Below are positions 40,540-50,531 of a stretch of 64,000 nucleotides of DNA, piece by piece. The stretch is taken from the NCBI GenBank assembly GCA_049487715.1, contig CP150562.1, positions 62,001 to 126,000 on the forward strand, read 5' to 3'. The translations under genes were made by a program, and so were the position numbers. The DNA comes from Pycnococcus provasolii. Lineage: Eukaryota; Chlorophyta; Pseudoscourfieldiophyceae; Pseudoscourfieldiales. A model generated the notes under the pieces. It was not told the DNA's origin and searched no databases. It saw only the letters and a list, made by a program, of their open reading frames with translations. The first letter of the stretch is position 1. The number at the start of each line of letters is the position of its first letter.

Positions 40540-43112
40540 ATGGTGCCCTCCGCGCTGCCCTCCGAGCTCATCTTCGGATCAGGCGCGCTCGGACTCATCT
40601 TCGCCGTTTACCTATGGTGCGTTAGTCAGCCTCTTTCTTGTTTGGTTGTGTGGTTGTGTGTGGTTGTTTCTCTTGTGGTGGTGGTTTTGTGGTGGTGGTT
40701 GTTGGGTGTTCATGGTTGGGTTTTCATGATGGGATTCATTGTTTCAGTCTCATGTGCTGTTGTTGTTGCTGCTGCTGTTGTTGCTGCTGTTGTTGTTGTT
40801 GTTTCTTCCTCTCTCTCTCTCTCCCTCTCCCTCCCTCCCTCTCTCTCTCTCTTCATACACTAACACCACCATATTCCAATGTTTTCCCACCTAACCTACT
40901 ACTAAATGAATAAATAAATAAAAATCGTAGGTTCACCGTGTCGAAGATCCGCGTGCGACCTTCCAGTGACTCGGACAACAACACCACCTCGCTCTTGGAA
41001 ACGGGATCCGGTTCTTCCGTCGAACACAAGGCGGCGGACATCCAGGATGCCATCTCGGAAGGCGCAGACTCCTTCCTGTTCACGCAGTACCGCCTCGTCT
41101 CCGTCTTCATGGTCGGGTTCGGGCTCGTCATCTTCCTCCTGCTAGGCTCCACCGAGAACTTCTCACCCGAGTGGAAGGATGGAAAGGCGCCCGCCGTCGC
41201 CAACGGAGCCTTCAGCACAGTCGCGTTCCTGCTCGGAGCCTTCACCTCCTCGCTGTGCGGATACTTTGGCATGAAGATTGCCACGTACGCCAACGCGCGC
41301 ACCGCGCTCGAGGCGCGCAAGGGACTCAAGCCCGCGTTCCAGGCGGCGTTCCGCTCAGGAGCCGTCATGGGATTCATTCTCACCTCCAGCGGCCTCCTCG
41401 TTCTCTACGTCACCATCCTCGGCTTCCGAGCGTACTACAAGAAGGACTGGACGGGACTGTTCGAGGCGATTGCGGGATACGGCCTCGGCGGCTCGTCCAT
41501 CGCGCTGTTCGGGCGTGTGGGCGGCGGAATCTACACCAAGGCTGCCGACGTGGGTGCCGACCTCGTCGGCAAGGTGGAGAAGGACATCCCCGAGGATGAC
41601 CCGCGCAACCCCGCAACCATCGCGGACAACGTCGGCGACAACGTCGGCGACATTGCCGGCATGGGTGCCGACCTCTTCGGAAGCTTCGCCGAAAGCACGT
41701 GCGCCGCGCTCGTGATTGCCTCCTTCTCCTCCCTCGGCGAGCAGCACATGTGGGCCGCGATGATGTTCCCGCTGTGCGTCACCGCCGTTGGCATCCTCGT
41801 CTCGTTCGTCACCACGCTCGTCGCCACCGACATTAAGCCCGCGTCGCAGATCAGCGAGATTGAGTCGTCCCTGAAGCTCCAGCTGGTGCTCTCCACCGTG
41901 CTGATGACGCCCTGCGTGTACTTCCTCGCCACCTCGCTGCTCCCGGCTGAGTTCACCGGGCTGTTCACCGACGATCCCGCGAAAGTCACGAAGAACTACT
42001 ACGTCTTCTACTGCGTCATCTCCGGGCTCTGGGCTGGACTGCTCATCGGCCTCGTCACCGAGTACTACACGTCCAACCGCTACCAGCCCGTGAAGGATGT
42101 TGCCGACTCGTGCAAGACGGGCGCCGCCACCAACGTCATCTTCGGCCTCGCGCTGGGATACAAGAGCACCATCATCCCCATCTTCGCCATTGCCATTTCC
42201 ATCTACGTAAGCCACAGCCTCGCGGCGATGTACGGCGTCGCGTGCGCCGCACTCGGCATGCTCGGCGTTCTCTCCACCTGCCTTGCCATCGACGCGTACG
42301 GGCCCATCTCGGACAACGCCGGCGGCATTGCCGAGATGGCGTACATGGGCGACGACATTCGCGAGCGAACGGACGCGCTCGACGCCGCCGGCAACACCAC
42401 CGCGGCGATTGGCAAGGGCTTCGCCATCGGATCGGCGGCTCTCGTGTCGCTCGCGCTCTTCGGCGCGTACGTGCAGCGCGCGAACGTGCTCGACAAGGAT
42501 GCGTCTATTTTGACGCCGCGCGTGTTCTGCGGCATGCTCGTCGGCGCGATGCTCCCGTACTGGTTCTCCGCCATGACGATGAAGTCCGTCGGCAAGGCTG
42601 CCCTGGCGATGGTGGAGGAGGTGCGAGAGCAGTTCCGCACCATCCCCGGGCTGATGGAGGGCACCGGAACGCCGGACTACAAGCGCTGCGTCGAAATCTC
42701 CACGAAGGCTTCGCTTGCCGAGATGGTGCCCCCTGGCGTGCTCGTCATGGGAAGCCCGATCGTGTGCGGCGTGCTGTTCGGCACGCAGACGCTCGCTGGC
42801 ATGCTCGTCGGCTCGCTCGTGTCGAGCGTGCAGCTCGCCATCTCCATGTCCAACACCGGAGGAGCGTGGGACAACGCGAAGAAGTACATCGAGGCTGGCG
42901 CGAGCGACCACGCGGCGTCGCTCGGACCCAAGGGATCGGAGGCGCACAAGGCGGCGGTGACGGGAGACACCGTCGGCGATCCGCTCAAGGACACCTCCGG
43001 ACCGGCGCTGAACATCGTCATGAAGCTGATGGCGGTGGAGAGCCTCGTGTTTGCACCCTTCTTCTACGCGCACACGCGCGACGGTTTGCTCTTCAGGCTG
43101 CTTGGCGTGTAG
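40540..43112 (+). CDS. AVP1: Vacuolar H+-translocating pyrophosphatase, K+-dependent type I, two exons
   Basis: 752 residues after splicing 40540-40616 to 40931-43112. Exon 1 encodes the first membrane helix ([20 protein letters not shown]). Joining TG to G restores Trp in [13 protein letters not shown], which matches the plant AVP1 N-terminus (FSLFQWYVVSRVKL). About 16 membrane helices. The PPi/Mg site is intact: [20 protein letters not shown] followed by [15 protein letters not shown], and later [26 protein letters not shown] has Ala where K+-independent type II enzymes have Lys. It couples pyrophosphate hydrolysis to proton pumping into vacuoles or acidocalcisomes. Confidence 0.95.
40617..40930 (+). 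other. Spliceosomal intron in AVP1
   Basis: 314 bases from GTGCGT to ATCGTAG. Rich in GTT/GCT and CT microsatellites; CTAAC-type branch candidates lie near 40893-40903. Its removal restores a conserved Trp codon and reading frame. Confidence 0.88.
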
Positions 43113-43353
43113 AAGAGAAGAAGAGAAGTTGTTGTGTGTGTGTGTGGGTGTGTGTGAGTGTTTCGGTTTTCTTTTTTCTTTTTTTGGGAATTTTTCGGGA
43201 GAGTATTACTGTGAGTAAACATGATGTGATTTTGATGAGATGATTCATTCATTCATTCATTCATTCATTCTGTTGCGGAGTCAATACCAAAAATAAAGAG
43301 GTGGGAGGAGGAGGATGACTGACTATGACGTTCTTTTCTTCTACACTTTGAAA

Positions 43354-43992
43354 TTACATGTTTTTTGCCGAGCCAAAGAGCTGCGTCTCGCGCTGCATGA
43401 CGCGCTTACGAGCCTCCTCCCGTCTTGCTTGTGCTTCTGCTTCTCTTGCTGTTTTCTCAGTGCTGGGATTCTTTTTTCGCTTGTACGGGTTTATGTTTGT
43501 GGCGGCTTTGGTATCCTTTGCAAACTCAAACATTGGCTCCTCTGGGTCGGTTTGTTTTGGTCGTGAGACGAGCGGCTGTGCACGAACAAGAGGCTGTGCA
43601 CGAACAAGGGGCTGTGCACGAGCCGCAACGCCGCCGCCAAGAGGCTGTGCACGAGCCGCAACACCGCCAAGAGCAGCAGGTGTAGCAGTAGCGGTACCAG
43701 GACGTGTTGCAATGCCGTCTGCGACGTCCTTTTCGAACTGCTTGCGCGCCTCCGAATCCGCCAAAGCAAACAGGGAGTCGTTTTTTGACTTCTCCAAAGC
43801 GAGCTTGGATTGAGTTTTCTCCGCGAGACGGAGTTTCTCCTTGAGGTTGTGCTGGTGCTTTTGGCCCAACTCGTGGTGCTGGATGGCGGACTTGGTGTTT
43901 TGCATCCACGCATTGCACAGCTTGCAGAAGTGACGAGTGGGCTCCAAGGCGGTGAACTTCGGCTTGCTCTGACCGGACGGCGGCGCCGCCAT
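43354..43992 (-). CDS. WBP4/FBP21-like spliceosomal zinc-finger protein (no WW domain)
   Basis: 212 residues from the ATG at 43992. U1-type C2H2 finger RHFCKLCNAWMQNTKSAIQH followed by HELGQKHQHNLKEKLR, as in WBP4 (FC..C..W......HE.GK.H), then a long charged helix. The middle has direct repeats of AARAQPLGGG and VRAQPL units (about 43570-43675). The basic C-terminus INPYKRKKNPSTEKTAREAE is a likely nuclear signal. In WBP4 the finger domain binds the pre-mRNA splicing B complex; the WW domains of the animal protein are absent here. Confidence 0.68.
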   Translation of the reverse strand: MAAPPSGQSKPKFTALEPTRHFCKLCNAWMQNTKSAIQHHELGQKHQHNLKEKLRLAEKTQSKLALEKSKNDSLFALADSEARKQFEKDVADGIATRPGTATATPAALGGVAARAQPLGGGVAARAQPLVRAQPLVRAQPLVSRPKQTDPEEPMFEFAKDTKAATNINPYKRKKNPSTEKTAREAEAQARREEARKRVMQRETQLFGSAKNM

Positions 43993-44111
43993 GGTGGGAG
44001 CGATATTGGTGGGAGGCCACTTGTGTGTGAGAGACTGACTGTATAAGGCAAGGAAGGGGGGATCCTGTTCGGGGTTTGGTTTAGGGGTTTTGTTCTTCTT
44101 TTTTCGCTTCG

Positions 44112-45157
44112 ATGAGCGCAGCTTCCCATGCTGCCATTCGGCATTCACTCTCTCTCTCTGTGTGTCTTTCATGGATGGAGTGCTCCTTTGGATCTGAGAA
44201 TGGCTCTGCCGCAGAAGAGTCGCTCGCATACAAGGTGATGCGCACCGTGTGGGTGCCGTGGCAGCGCGAACGAAGACTCGTGCGCGAACAAGAACGAGTG
44301 CTAGCGACGCGACGAAGTGCGTGGCTCGACGCAGGATTCCAGCACGCCGTGGTGTTGCGATGCGACGGGGGAGTCGCGTGCTGGGGATCGAACGCTTACA
44401 CACAAGCGCCTCCCGATGGTGTTGATGGGGACTTCGTTGCAACCACTGCCAGTTCGGGATTCACTCTATGGCACTCCGACACAACGGTAATGTTGCGTGC
44501 TGGGGAATGAACAATCACGGCCAGGCGCCTCCCGACGGCGTCGAGGGTGATTTTGGCGCGATCGCTGCCGGTGGTGGACATTCGCTAGCATTGAGACGCA
44601 ACGGCAGTGTCGCGTGCTGGGGAGTGAATATGTTCCGCCAGGCGCCTCCCGACGGCGTCGAAGGTGACTTTGTCGCGATCGCTGCCGGTGGTGGACACTC
44701 GCTAGCGTTGAGACGCAACGGAAGTATCGCGTGCTGGGGATATAACGAGTTCGGCCAGGCGCCTCCGGACGGCATACAAGGTGACTTTGTCGCGATCGCC
44801 GCGGGTCCTTTTTATTCGCTCGCGTTGCGACGCAACGGCAGTGTCGCGTGCTGGGGACACAACGATCATGGCCAGGCGCCTCCCGACGGCGTACCAGGCG
44901 TCTTCATCGCGGTAGCCGCGGGTGGCGAACACTCGCTGGCGCTTCGACGCGACGGAAGCATTGCGTGCTGGGGACGCAACCAATTTGACCAGGCGCCTCC
45001 TGGAGGCATGGACGGTGACTTCGTCGCAATTGGTGCGGGTGGTTACTTTTCCATGGCGCTTCGACGCGACGGCAGTATCGCGTGCTGGGGACGCAACGGC
45101 GACGGCCAGGCACCTCCCGCCGGCATGCGCGGTCCTTTCAAGACGCAAGAGCTGTAA
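44112..45157 (+). pseudogene. RCC1-like repeat protein gene, broken by one-base frameshift (copy C)
   Basis: From the ATG at 44112 (another at 44175), the N-terminus has VWVPWQRERRLVREQERVLA, very like copy A, and a first repeat ending DGGVACWG. Near 44456-44460 one base is missing: the repeat unit TTASSGF.HSMALRHNGNVACWG needs a -1 shift. The following six to seven units, with consensus GDFVAIAAGGGHSLALRRNG, are open in the second frame to 45157, ending with RGPFKTQEL. As for copy A, a sequencing error is possible. A degenerate telomere-like TTTAGGGGTTTTG element lies just upstream (44081-44094). Confidence 0.7.
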
Positions 45158-45343
45158 CATTCGAGTTGTAACATTCGCAGACATATTGTTGATGCCCGGG
45201 CAGAGATGGGCGTTCAAGCGAGGTCGTGATACATTACCACTAAAAAGTACTGTAGAACATGTTATTGGATTATTACACCTGTGTGTAGTCTATGTAAAAT
45301 AAGAAAGTACAACGCATTGGCTATATTTGCATCGCGTTATTTA

Positions 45344-46133
45344 TTATTTCTTAGACTTCTTGCTAGCTGGCTGCTTGAGCTCGTACGAGATACCCGCAGC
45401 CGATATACTGTCCATGCGGCGCTTGTTGCGCTGCTCGTACCGCTTCCTTCGATCAGCCTCCTGCTGCTCCGTTCGCTCGCGATTTCTGACGTTTGGCTGC
45501 CACCGTGCTCCACGGGATGGCGCGAAACTTTTTATCTGCACCCTTGAAGGTGTCCGGGTGCACCTCGCTCGGCGCCAGCGCGCGCACCTCAAGCAGCCTC
45601 TCGAACAGCAGGTATCCGTGCATTGCACTCGCGGCAATGTCCGCGATGCCGCCGTGCTCAAATTCGACGAACGCGTAGTGTTTCGACGCGCCCGTTTTCT
45701 TGCTTCGGCTCACCTTGACGCGCGAGACTGTTCCAAACTGGCTGAAGAATCCCTGCAGTTCCTTTTCGTAGAAACCGTGCGGTAGGTGTCCGACGTAGAT
45801 GACTTGAGACGCCTTGGACTGACGCGCTTTCTGCACTTCTGCCTGTGCAGCCGCTTCTTTTCTCTTACGTTTCTTTTCGGACGGGCGCAGAGGCGCCGCC
45901 GCTGTGGGAACCCCTTCGTCGTCGATGCCCTCAAACGTAAGAAGCGTCTCAGGAGCAGCAGAAGAGTCGCCATCCTTTTTAGATGAAGATTGCTTCTTCT
46001 TCTTCAAGGATGAGGATGATGAAGGATTCATGTCACCTTTCCTTTCAGACACCACCACCTTCTTCTTCTTCTGAGAGGAAGGTGTGCCACCACCATCCGC
46101 AGAGACGGAGACGGAGAGAGCACGCGGAGACAT
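45344..46133 (-). pseudogene. NIFK: NIFK/Nop15-like nucleolar RNA-binding protein, one-base frameshift near the end
   Basis: From the ATG at 46133: Lys/Ser-rich N-terminus, KKRKRKEAAAQAE, then an RRM with VIYVGHLPHGF (RNP2) and KHYAFVEF (RNP1), AMHGYLLFERLLEVR. The first frame ends at 45453, but the conserved tail of this family (RRKRYEQRNKRRM, then AAGISYELKQP) is in the next frame to 45344. Removing one T from the TTT at 45483-45485 would join them as AAKRQNRERTEQQE, matching the NIFK pattern KRYNRNRT. The gene is therefore probably intact in life and the base an assembly error, or the tail is lost. It acts in large-subunit rRNA processing. Confidence 0.75.
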
Positions 46134-46436
46134 ACCTGACCTGAGGCTGATATGACCAGAAAGATGCAGGACGAAGAGGACGATGGCGGCGGCGGCGGAG
46201 GGGGAAGGCGGAGGGGGAACGAAAGACAAAAAGGAAGGATGAATTGATATTAGGGGTTAACCGGAAGAAAGAAAATAAAAATGTGAGAGTGCGGAATGCC
46301 AAACCCCTAATATCAATCAATCAGCACACCCTTGCCAGCCTGGTCCTCGCCCCAGGGGTCCTGTTGGGAGACGAAAGTTCACTGTTTGAGGCGCGCGCCC
46401 GAACCGTCACACTAATCTTAATCTTTATCTTCTCCC

Positions 46437-48080
46437 ATGATGGCGTCGACGAGTAGTGGGTCCTCCATGAATCCTCAGCTCTCGACGGTGAATCCGCCAG
46501 CGCCGACGCCAGGTTCACGAAAGTCTTTCAACAACTCGTTGGATGCTCTCTTCCGTCGCATGAATAGCGCTGAAGTGCCTCGTTTCGACACCGTCAAAGC
46601 AGACCTTAAGAAGGCACGCGAACACATTCTTGAGCGGGCGCGAATCACACGCATCGAAAATGACCACGCCTCGGAGTCAAGCGCTGTCGTGCGCAAACAA
46701 GCTGTCATGGCGTGGGAAGATAAGCCGGGGTATTTACAACTTGGATTCAGCAAGGAGGGAAGCGAGAATGTGTGGGAGCACATAATCGACCGAACGACGC
46801 TGGAGGCGTCGGACCTCGACGCGTTCGCCGTCTACCACGTCACACGCATTCAGAAAAATGGAATCGAGGCGCACATCGACGTAAAACTTGGCGTGTCGAG
46901 CGGCCTCTGCGGTCGTGGACCAATGTCTCTTGTGCCGGACTTCTCCACTTCGGGACTGAGCGTGCACAAGGCGGTCGCGTTCCGCGACGCCGTTCTTCTC
47001 ACCGCGCTCATTGACCGCCTCGACGACGGCGAAATGTGCACGTGCGATGCGCTTCTCCTCATCGCGACGGAGATTATGCAACAAATGCACATGAACGCTG
47101 CCGTGGCGTCTCTCATATCTCTTAGCCTGCCATTTTGTGAAGAAGCGCAAGGAGAAGTGACATTCGATTCTTGCACACTGCGCATGAGACTCGGCGAATC
47201 GTACGAATCGATGGGAAAGCCTAGCCGTGCTGTCGACGTTTACCGAGAGCTATGCAATATCGCCGAAGAGTACGGTGATCCGGTGACAAATATTAACGTA
47301 TGTTCATGCAACTTGGGCGTCGCACTTCGACGCACTGGGGACAAGAAGGGCGCCGTGAAGGCGTACACTCGTGCACTACAAGGCGAGGACGACAACTACA
47401 GCATTGGTACGCAAGTCGTCCGACGCAACCTCGTCAACGCCGCCGGGATGAATTCTCCTGCCGGCATGTCAATGCTCTTGAAGATGCTTGGCGGAGAGCG
47501 GCGTGTGAGCGCAGCACTGGATCCAGCCGGCGGAGGCCTCATCGAGTCGGGAATAGATACCGATTCTCCCCACGGGCTTCGCGCATTCGCGAATATGCGC
47601 ACGAGACGTAGTCGGCGCGGTGATGTTCGCAGCAAGAGCAAGGTCATTTACTACGACGACAGCGCATCCGAGCAGCGCGTGCGCGTGGCTTTCGCGAGTG
47701 ATTTGCCGTGGTTTCAGGCCACCTTGAGCATGCAAGCGAAACCTTTCGACGGTGGCGGCGCCTGGGAGCTTGGCAAGGGAGCTGACGAGGATAACGGCGC
47801 GGAAGCCACGGAGATTTACGGCAAGCAGGCGCAAAAGGAGCACGCGCTTCCTGAGCGCTACACGACATCGTGCGACATGTGCGGCACGGAGTCGAGCAGC
47901 TTGAAGAAGTGCGGCGGGTGCGGTTCGCGTGCGTATTGCAGCCGTGAGTGCCAGCTGAGCGACTGGAAGAGCGGCGGGCACAAGCAGGCGTGCAAGGGAA
48001 AGAAGGAGGCGCACCCGAAGAAAACCGAGGAAAGAAGGCCACGGCGTGACGAGACCTGTGGTGATGGCGTGATGGCGTGA
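46437..48080 (+). CDS. TPR and MYND zinc-finger protein
   Basis: 547 residues from ATG ATG at 46437. Residues 250-330 contain TPR-like helices (LRMRLGESYESMGKPSRAVD, LGVALRRTGDKKGAVKAYTR). A MYND finger lies near the C-terminus (about 485-525): CDMCG, CGGCG, YCSREC, HKQAC give the C4-C2HC pattern. MYND fingers bind proline-rich peptides; there is no SET domain, so it is not a SMYD methyltransferase. The role is unknown. Divergent from NIFK; the 300-base spacer holds TTAGGGGTTAACC and AACCCCTAATATC elements. Confidence 0.72.
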   Translation: MMASTSSGSSMNPQLSTVNPPAPTPGSRKSFNNSLDALFRRMNSAEVPRFDTVKADLKKAREHILERARITRIENDHASESSAVVRKQAVMAWEDKPGYLQLGFSKEGSENVWEHIIDRTTLEASDLDAFAVYHVTRIQKNGIEAHIDVKLGVSSGLCGRGPMSLVPDFSTSGLSVHKAVAFRDAVLLTALIDRLDDGEMCTCDALLLIATEIMQQMHMNAAVASLISLSLPFCEEAQGEVTFDSCTLRMRLGESYESMGKPSRAVDVYRELCNIAEEYGDPVTNINVCSCNLGVALRRTGDKKGAVKAYTRALQGEDDNYSIGTQVVRRNLVNAAGMNSPAGMSMLLKMLGGERRVSAALDPAGGGLIESGIDTDSPHGLRAFANMRTRRSRRGDVRSKSKVIYYDDSASEQRVRVAFASDLPWFQATLSMQAKPFDGGGAWELGKGADEDNGAEATEIYGKQAQKEHALPERYTTSCDMCGTESSSLKKCGGCGSRAYCSRECQLSDWKSGGHKQACKGKKEAHPKKTEERRPRRDETCGDGVMA

Positions 48081-48761
48081 TGAGGTGGCGGGCACAAGCA
48101 GGCTTGCAACTTAACTTGCCAGCAAGGCCAAAAGGTTGGATCCACCAAGGAAGTCACCAGCCAGCATTTATTTGATTATTTATAAGGGCTATGGAGTGAA
48201 GCGGGTTCTAAAGGGGTTTTAAAAAAACATACTTAGACCCTCTCATAGACATATCCACCTCTCATCAGGCCTATCCTGCTTGAGCAAGTTTCCCTCCCTC
48301 CAGTGATTCCAGTGCTTGGAACGTTTGGGATTCCCCGCCCCGCCGCCACAGGGGGGACCGCCCGTTTTCCCTCCCCTGTGGCCTGTCCCTTTGCCCTAAG
48401 CCCCAGGTGCTTTGCCTTCTTTTTTTGCGGCTGCGGTGAGTCACACACAAAAGGTTTCACCTAAAAATTCGGTTAAGGGTATCTCTTTTAACCATAAAGG
48501 GTATCAGTTTGCGAAAAATGGATATTCTCAAGCTTAATTTGCCGCCATCACCTTGTCTCGTTGTGGTTTCACTCAGCTTTGTTGTCTCATTCTCCTGCTC
48601 ATTCTCCTGGCTTCTGTTGTTGTCAGCACTCAGCAGCTCTCACGTGAGTGAAAGCCTCGTCGTGGATTTACTAACAAGTAGAGATTATTTGCACTCTCTC
48701 TTCTTCATTTTCAGTCGCCTTCCTTGAAGCACAAACAAACAATCGAAGAAGCATCATCACC
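48081..48761. promoter_or_regulatory. Spacer and 5' leader of PHO4 transporter
   Basis: 681 bases. A T-rich, less GC-rich stretch precedes the transporter ATG. A small upstream frame starts at 48518 but is out of phase with the transporter. The only clear element is the intron described separately. Confidence 0.4.
48644..48714 (+). other. Probable 5'-UTR intron of PHO4 gene
   Basis: 71 bases: donor GTGAGTG after TCTCAC (48644), perfect TACTAAC branch box (48669-48675), pyrimidine-rich tract and acceptor TTTTCAG ending at 48714. The ATG of the transporter follows 47 bases later. Removal does not change the protein. Confidence 0.7.
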
Positions 48762-50531
48762 ATGTTTCCTCAAAACTTCTACAGCAAACGTTTCCTGCTT
48801 TTCGTCGTCGTCACAGCCGTCACGCTGATCCTGCGCTACCACGAGTCGGCGAACGCGTTGGCACCGCAGGACTACACCACCGTCCCGGAAGGAGCACAGA
48901 TAGTCGAGTGCTCCGCAGGAGTCCCTCTTTGCACAGCGACGAAGTTCGTCTCGGGCCTCAACGAACCTGAACCAAAACTGGGAACTTCGTGTGCACCCTA
49001 CAACGACGTGTACGTGCCACCACGCAAACTCGACTGGCTCCTCGGCATGGCTGCGGTGGTTGGCGCCTTGATGTCGTTCGGCATTGGAAGCAACGACGCA
49101 GCCAACTCGTGGGCAACCTCCGTGGGAAGTGGTGCCATCCCTCTTGTGGCTGCCACGCTCGTTGGCGGTCTCATGGAATTTCTCGGAGCCGTTGCGCTCG
49201 GATACGGAGTTGCCAAGTCCATCAAGGGTGTCGCCAAGGTGGGTGACACGTGCTGGCGCTGCGGGAACTGCGACTCGGAGATGTCCGTGTACATGGTGGG
49301 CATGTTCTCCGCGCTCTGCGCCGCGGGCATCTTCCTGCTGCTGTGCTCCTTCACGTCCATGCCCGTCAGCACGACGCACGCCATCATCGGAGGGACTGTG
49401 GGCATCACGCTCGCGGGGCAGGGATCACGCTGCCTCAACTGGAAGTTTGACGGAGGCTTGGGCGGCATCATCGCGTCGTGGGTCATCAGCCCAGTAGCTT
49501 CGGGCGTCATTGGCGTCATTGCGTACTACATCACCAAGTACGCCATCGTCACGCCGCCAAAGTGCCTGCCAGGAAACAAGAGCATTGGCAACGGGCGCAT
49601 CAACGCGCTCGTCGGCATGCCCATCATCTTCGGCCTGCAGACGTTCGTGATTGTCTTTTTGATCCTCATCAAGAGCCCGCAGGTGAAAAAGTCCGTTCCG
49701 ATGGGCCAGAAGCTGTGGATCTCCGTGCTCTGCGCCGTGTTTTTAGGCATCGTGAGTGCGATGATCATGATCCCTCTCGTGCGACGCCGTCTGCCATCGA
49801 CCTTGGCGGCGCAGGACGAGGCGAGCAAGGCTGAGACTGGTGAGGCTAATGCTCCTGGCGCCGAAAAAGCTGAAGAATCCGGCTACCACGAGTCGGTGCT
49901 TGCTCTTGGCTCCTCGCTCGAGACGAAGAAGGAGGTCGACTACCCCACGGCTGCCGATACCAGCACGGCGGCCATGGAGGCGTCGGAGTGGGACCTGATG
50001 AGCTGGGACGAGCGTGACGCCACGTACACGTTCCGCTACGTTCTCGTCTTCGTTGCAGCTCTGGAGGGATTCGCGCATGGGTCGAACGACACGGGCAACG
50101 CCACAGGAGCATTCAGCGCCGTCTACCAGACGTGGCAGGAGGGCCTGAATACGTGCGGCAAGCCACAGACGCCAGTGTGGATGATGGCGGCTGCGGGAGC
50201 CTTTGTGGCGCTTGGCGTGAATGTTCTAGGCTGGAAGGTGATCCGTACGATTGGCTCGAATTTGACGTCGATCAACTTCCACCGCGGGTTCTGCATTGAA
50301 TTCGCAAGCACGTTTACTGTGGTGATCGCCACGTTCCTTGGCATGCCCGTGAGCACGACGCACTGCCAGGTTGGCGCTGTGGTGTTCGTCGGAGTCGCCG
50401 CTTTTGGATTCAAGCACGTGAAGTGGTGGCTCTTCGGGGTGATCGTACTGACGTGGGTTTTGACGTTGCCATTTGCTGGCTTGATTGGGGCGGCTCTAAC
50501 TGCGGGCATTCGGGTTGCGATTCGGCGTTAA
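48762..50531 (+). CDS. PHO4-family inorganic phosphate transporter (SLC20/PiT type)
   Basis: 589 residues, about 12 membrane segments in two PHO4 halves. Signature motifs FGIGSNDAANSWATSVGSGA (about 108) and FAHGSNDTGNATGAF (about 437), each followed later by a MPVSTTHAIIG or MPVSTTHCQVG motif, show the inverted repeat of the family. Large polar loop between the halves (about 340-420). A hydrophobic first segment with a short lumen/outside part precedes the first half. It should import phosphate with Na+ or H+ at the plasma membrane. Confidence 0.95.
   Translation: MFPQNFYSKRFLLFVVVTAVTLILRYHESANALAPQDYTTVPEGAQIVECSAGVPLCTATKFVSGLNEPEPKLGTSCAPYNDVYVPPRKLDWLLGMAAVVGALMSFGIGSNDAANSWATSVGSGAIPLVAATLVGGLMEFLGAVALGYGVAKSIKGVAKVGDTCWRCGNCDSEMSVYMVGMFSALCAAGIFLLLCSFTSMPVSTTHAIIGGTVGITLAGQGSRCLNWKFDGGLGGIIASWVISPVASGVIGVIAYYITKYAIVTPPKCLPGNKSIGNGRINALVGMPIIFGLQTFVIVFLILIKSPQVKKSVPMGQKLWISVLCAVFLGIVSAMIMIPLVRRRLPSTLAAQDEASKAETGEANAPGAEKAEESGYHESVLALGSSLETKKEVDYPTAADTSTAAMEASEWDLMSWDERDATYTFRYVLVFVAALEGFAHGSNDTGNATGAFSAVYQTWQEGLNTCGKPQTPVWMMAAAGAFVALGVNVLGWKVIRTIGSNLTSINFHRGFCIEFASTFTVVIATFLGMPVSTTHCQVGAVVFVGVAAFGFKHVKWWLFGVIVLTWVLTLPFAGLIGAALTAGIRVAIRR

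Noticed and set aside
16540-44460. Programmed ribosomal frameshifting in the RCC1-like genes
   Set aside because: One copy needs a +1 shift and the other -1, at unrelated sequences with no shared slippery site, and the third copy needs none.
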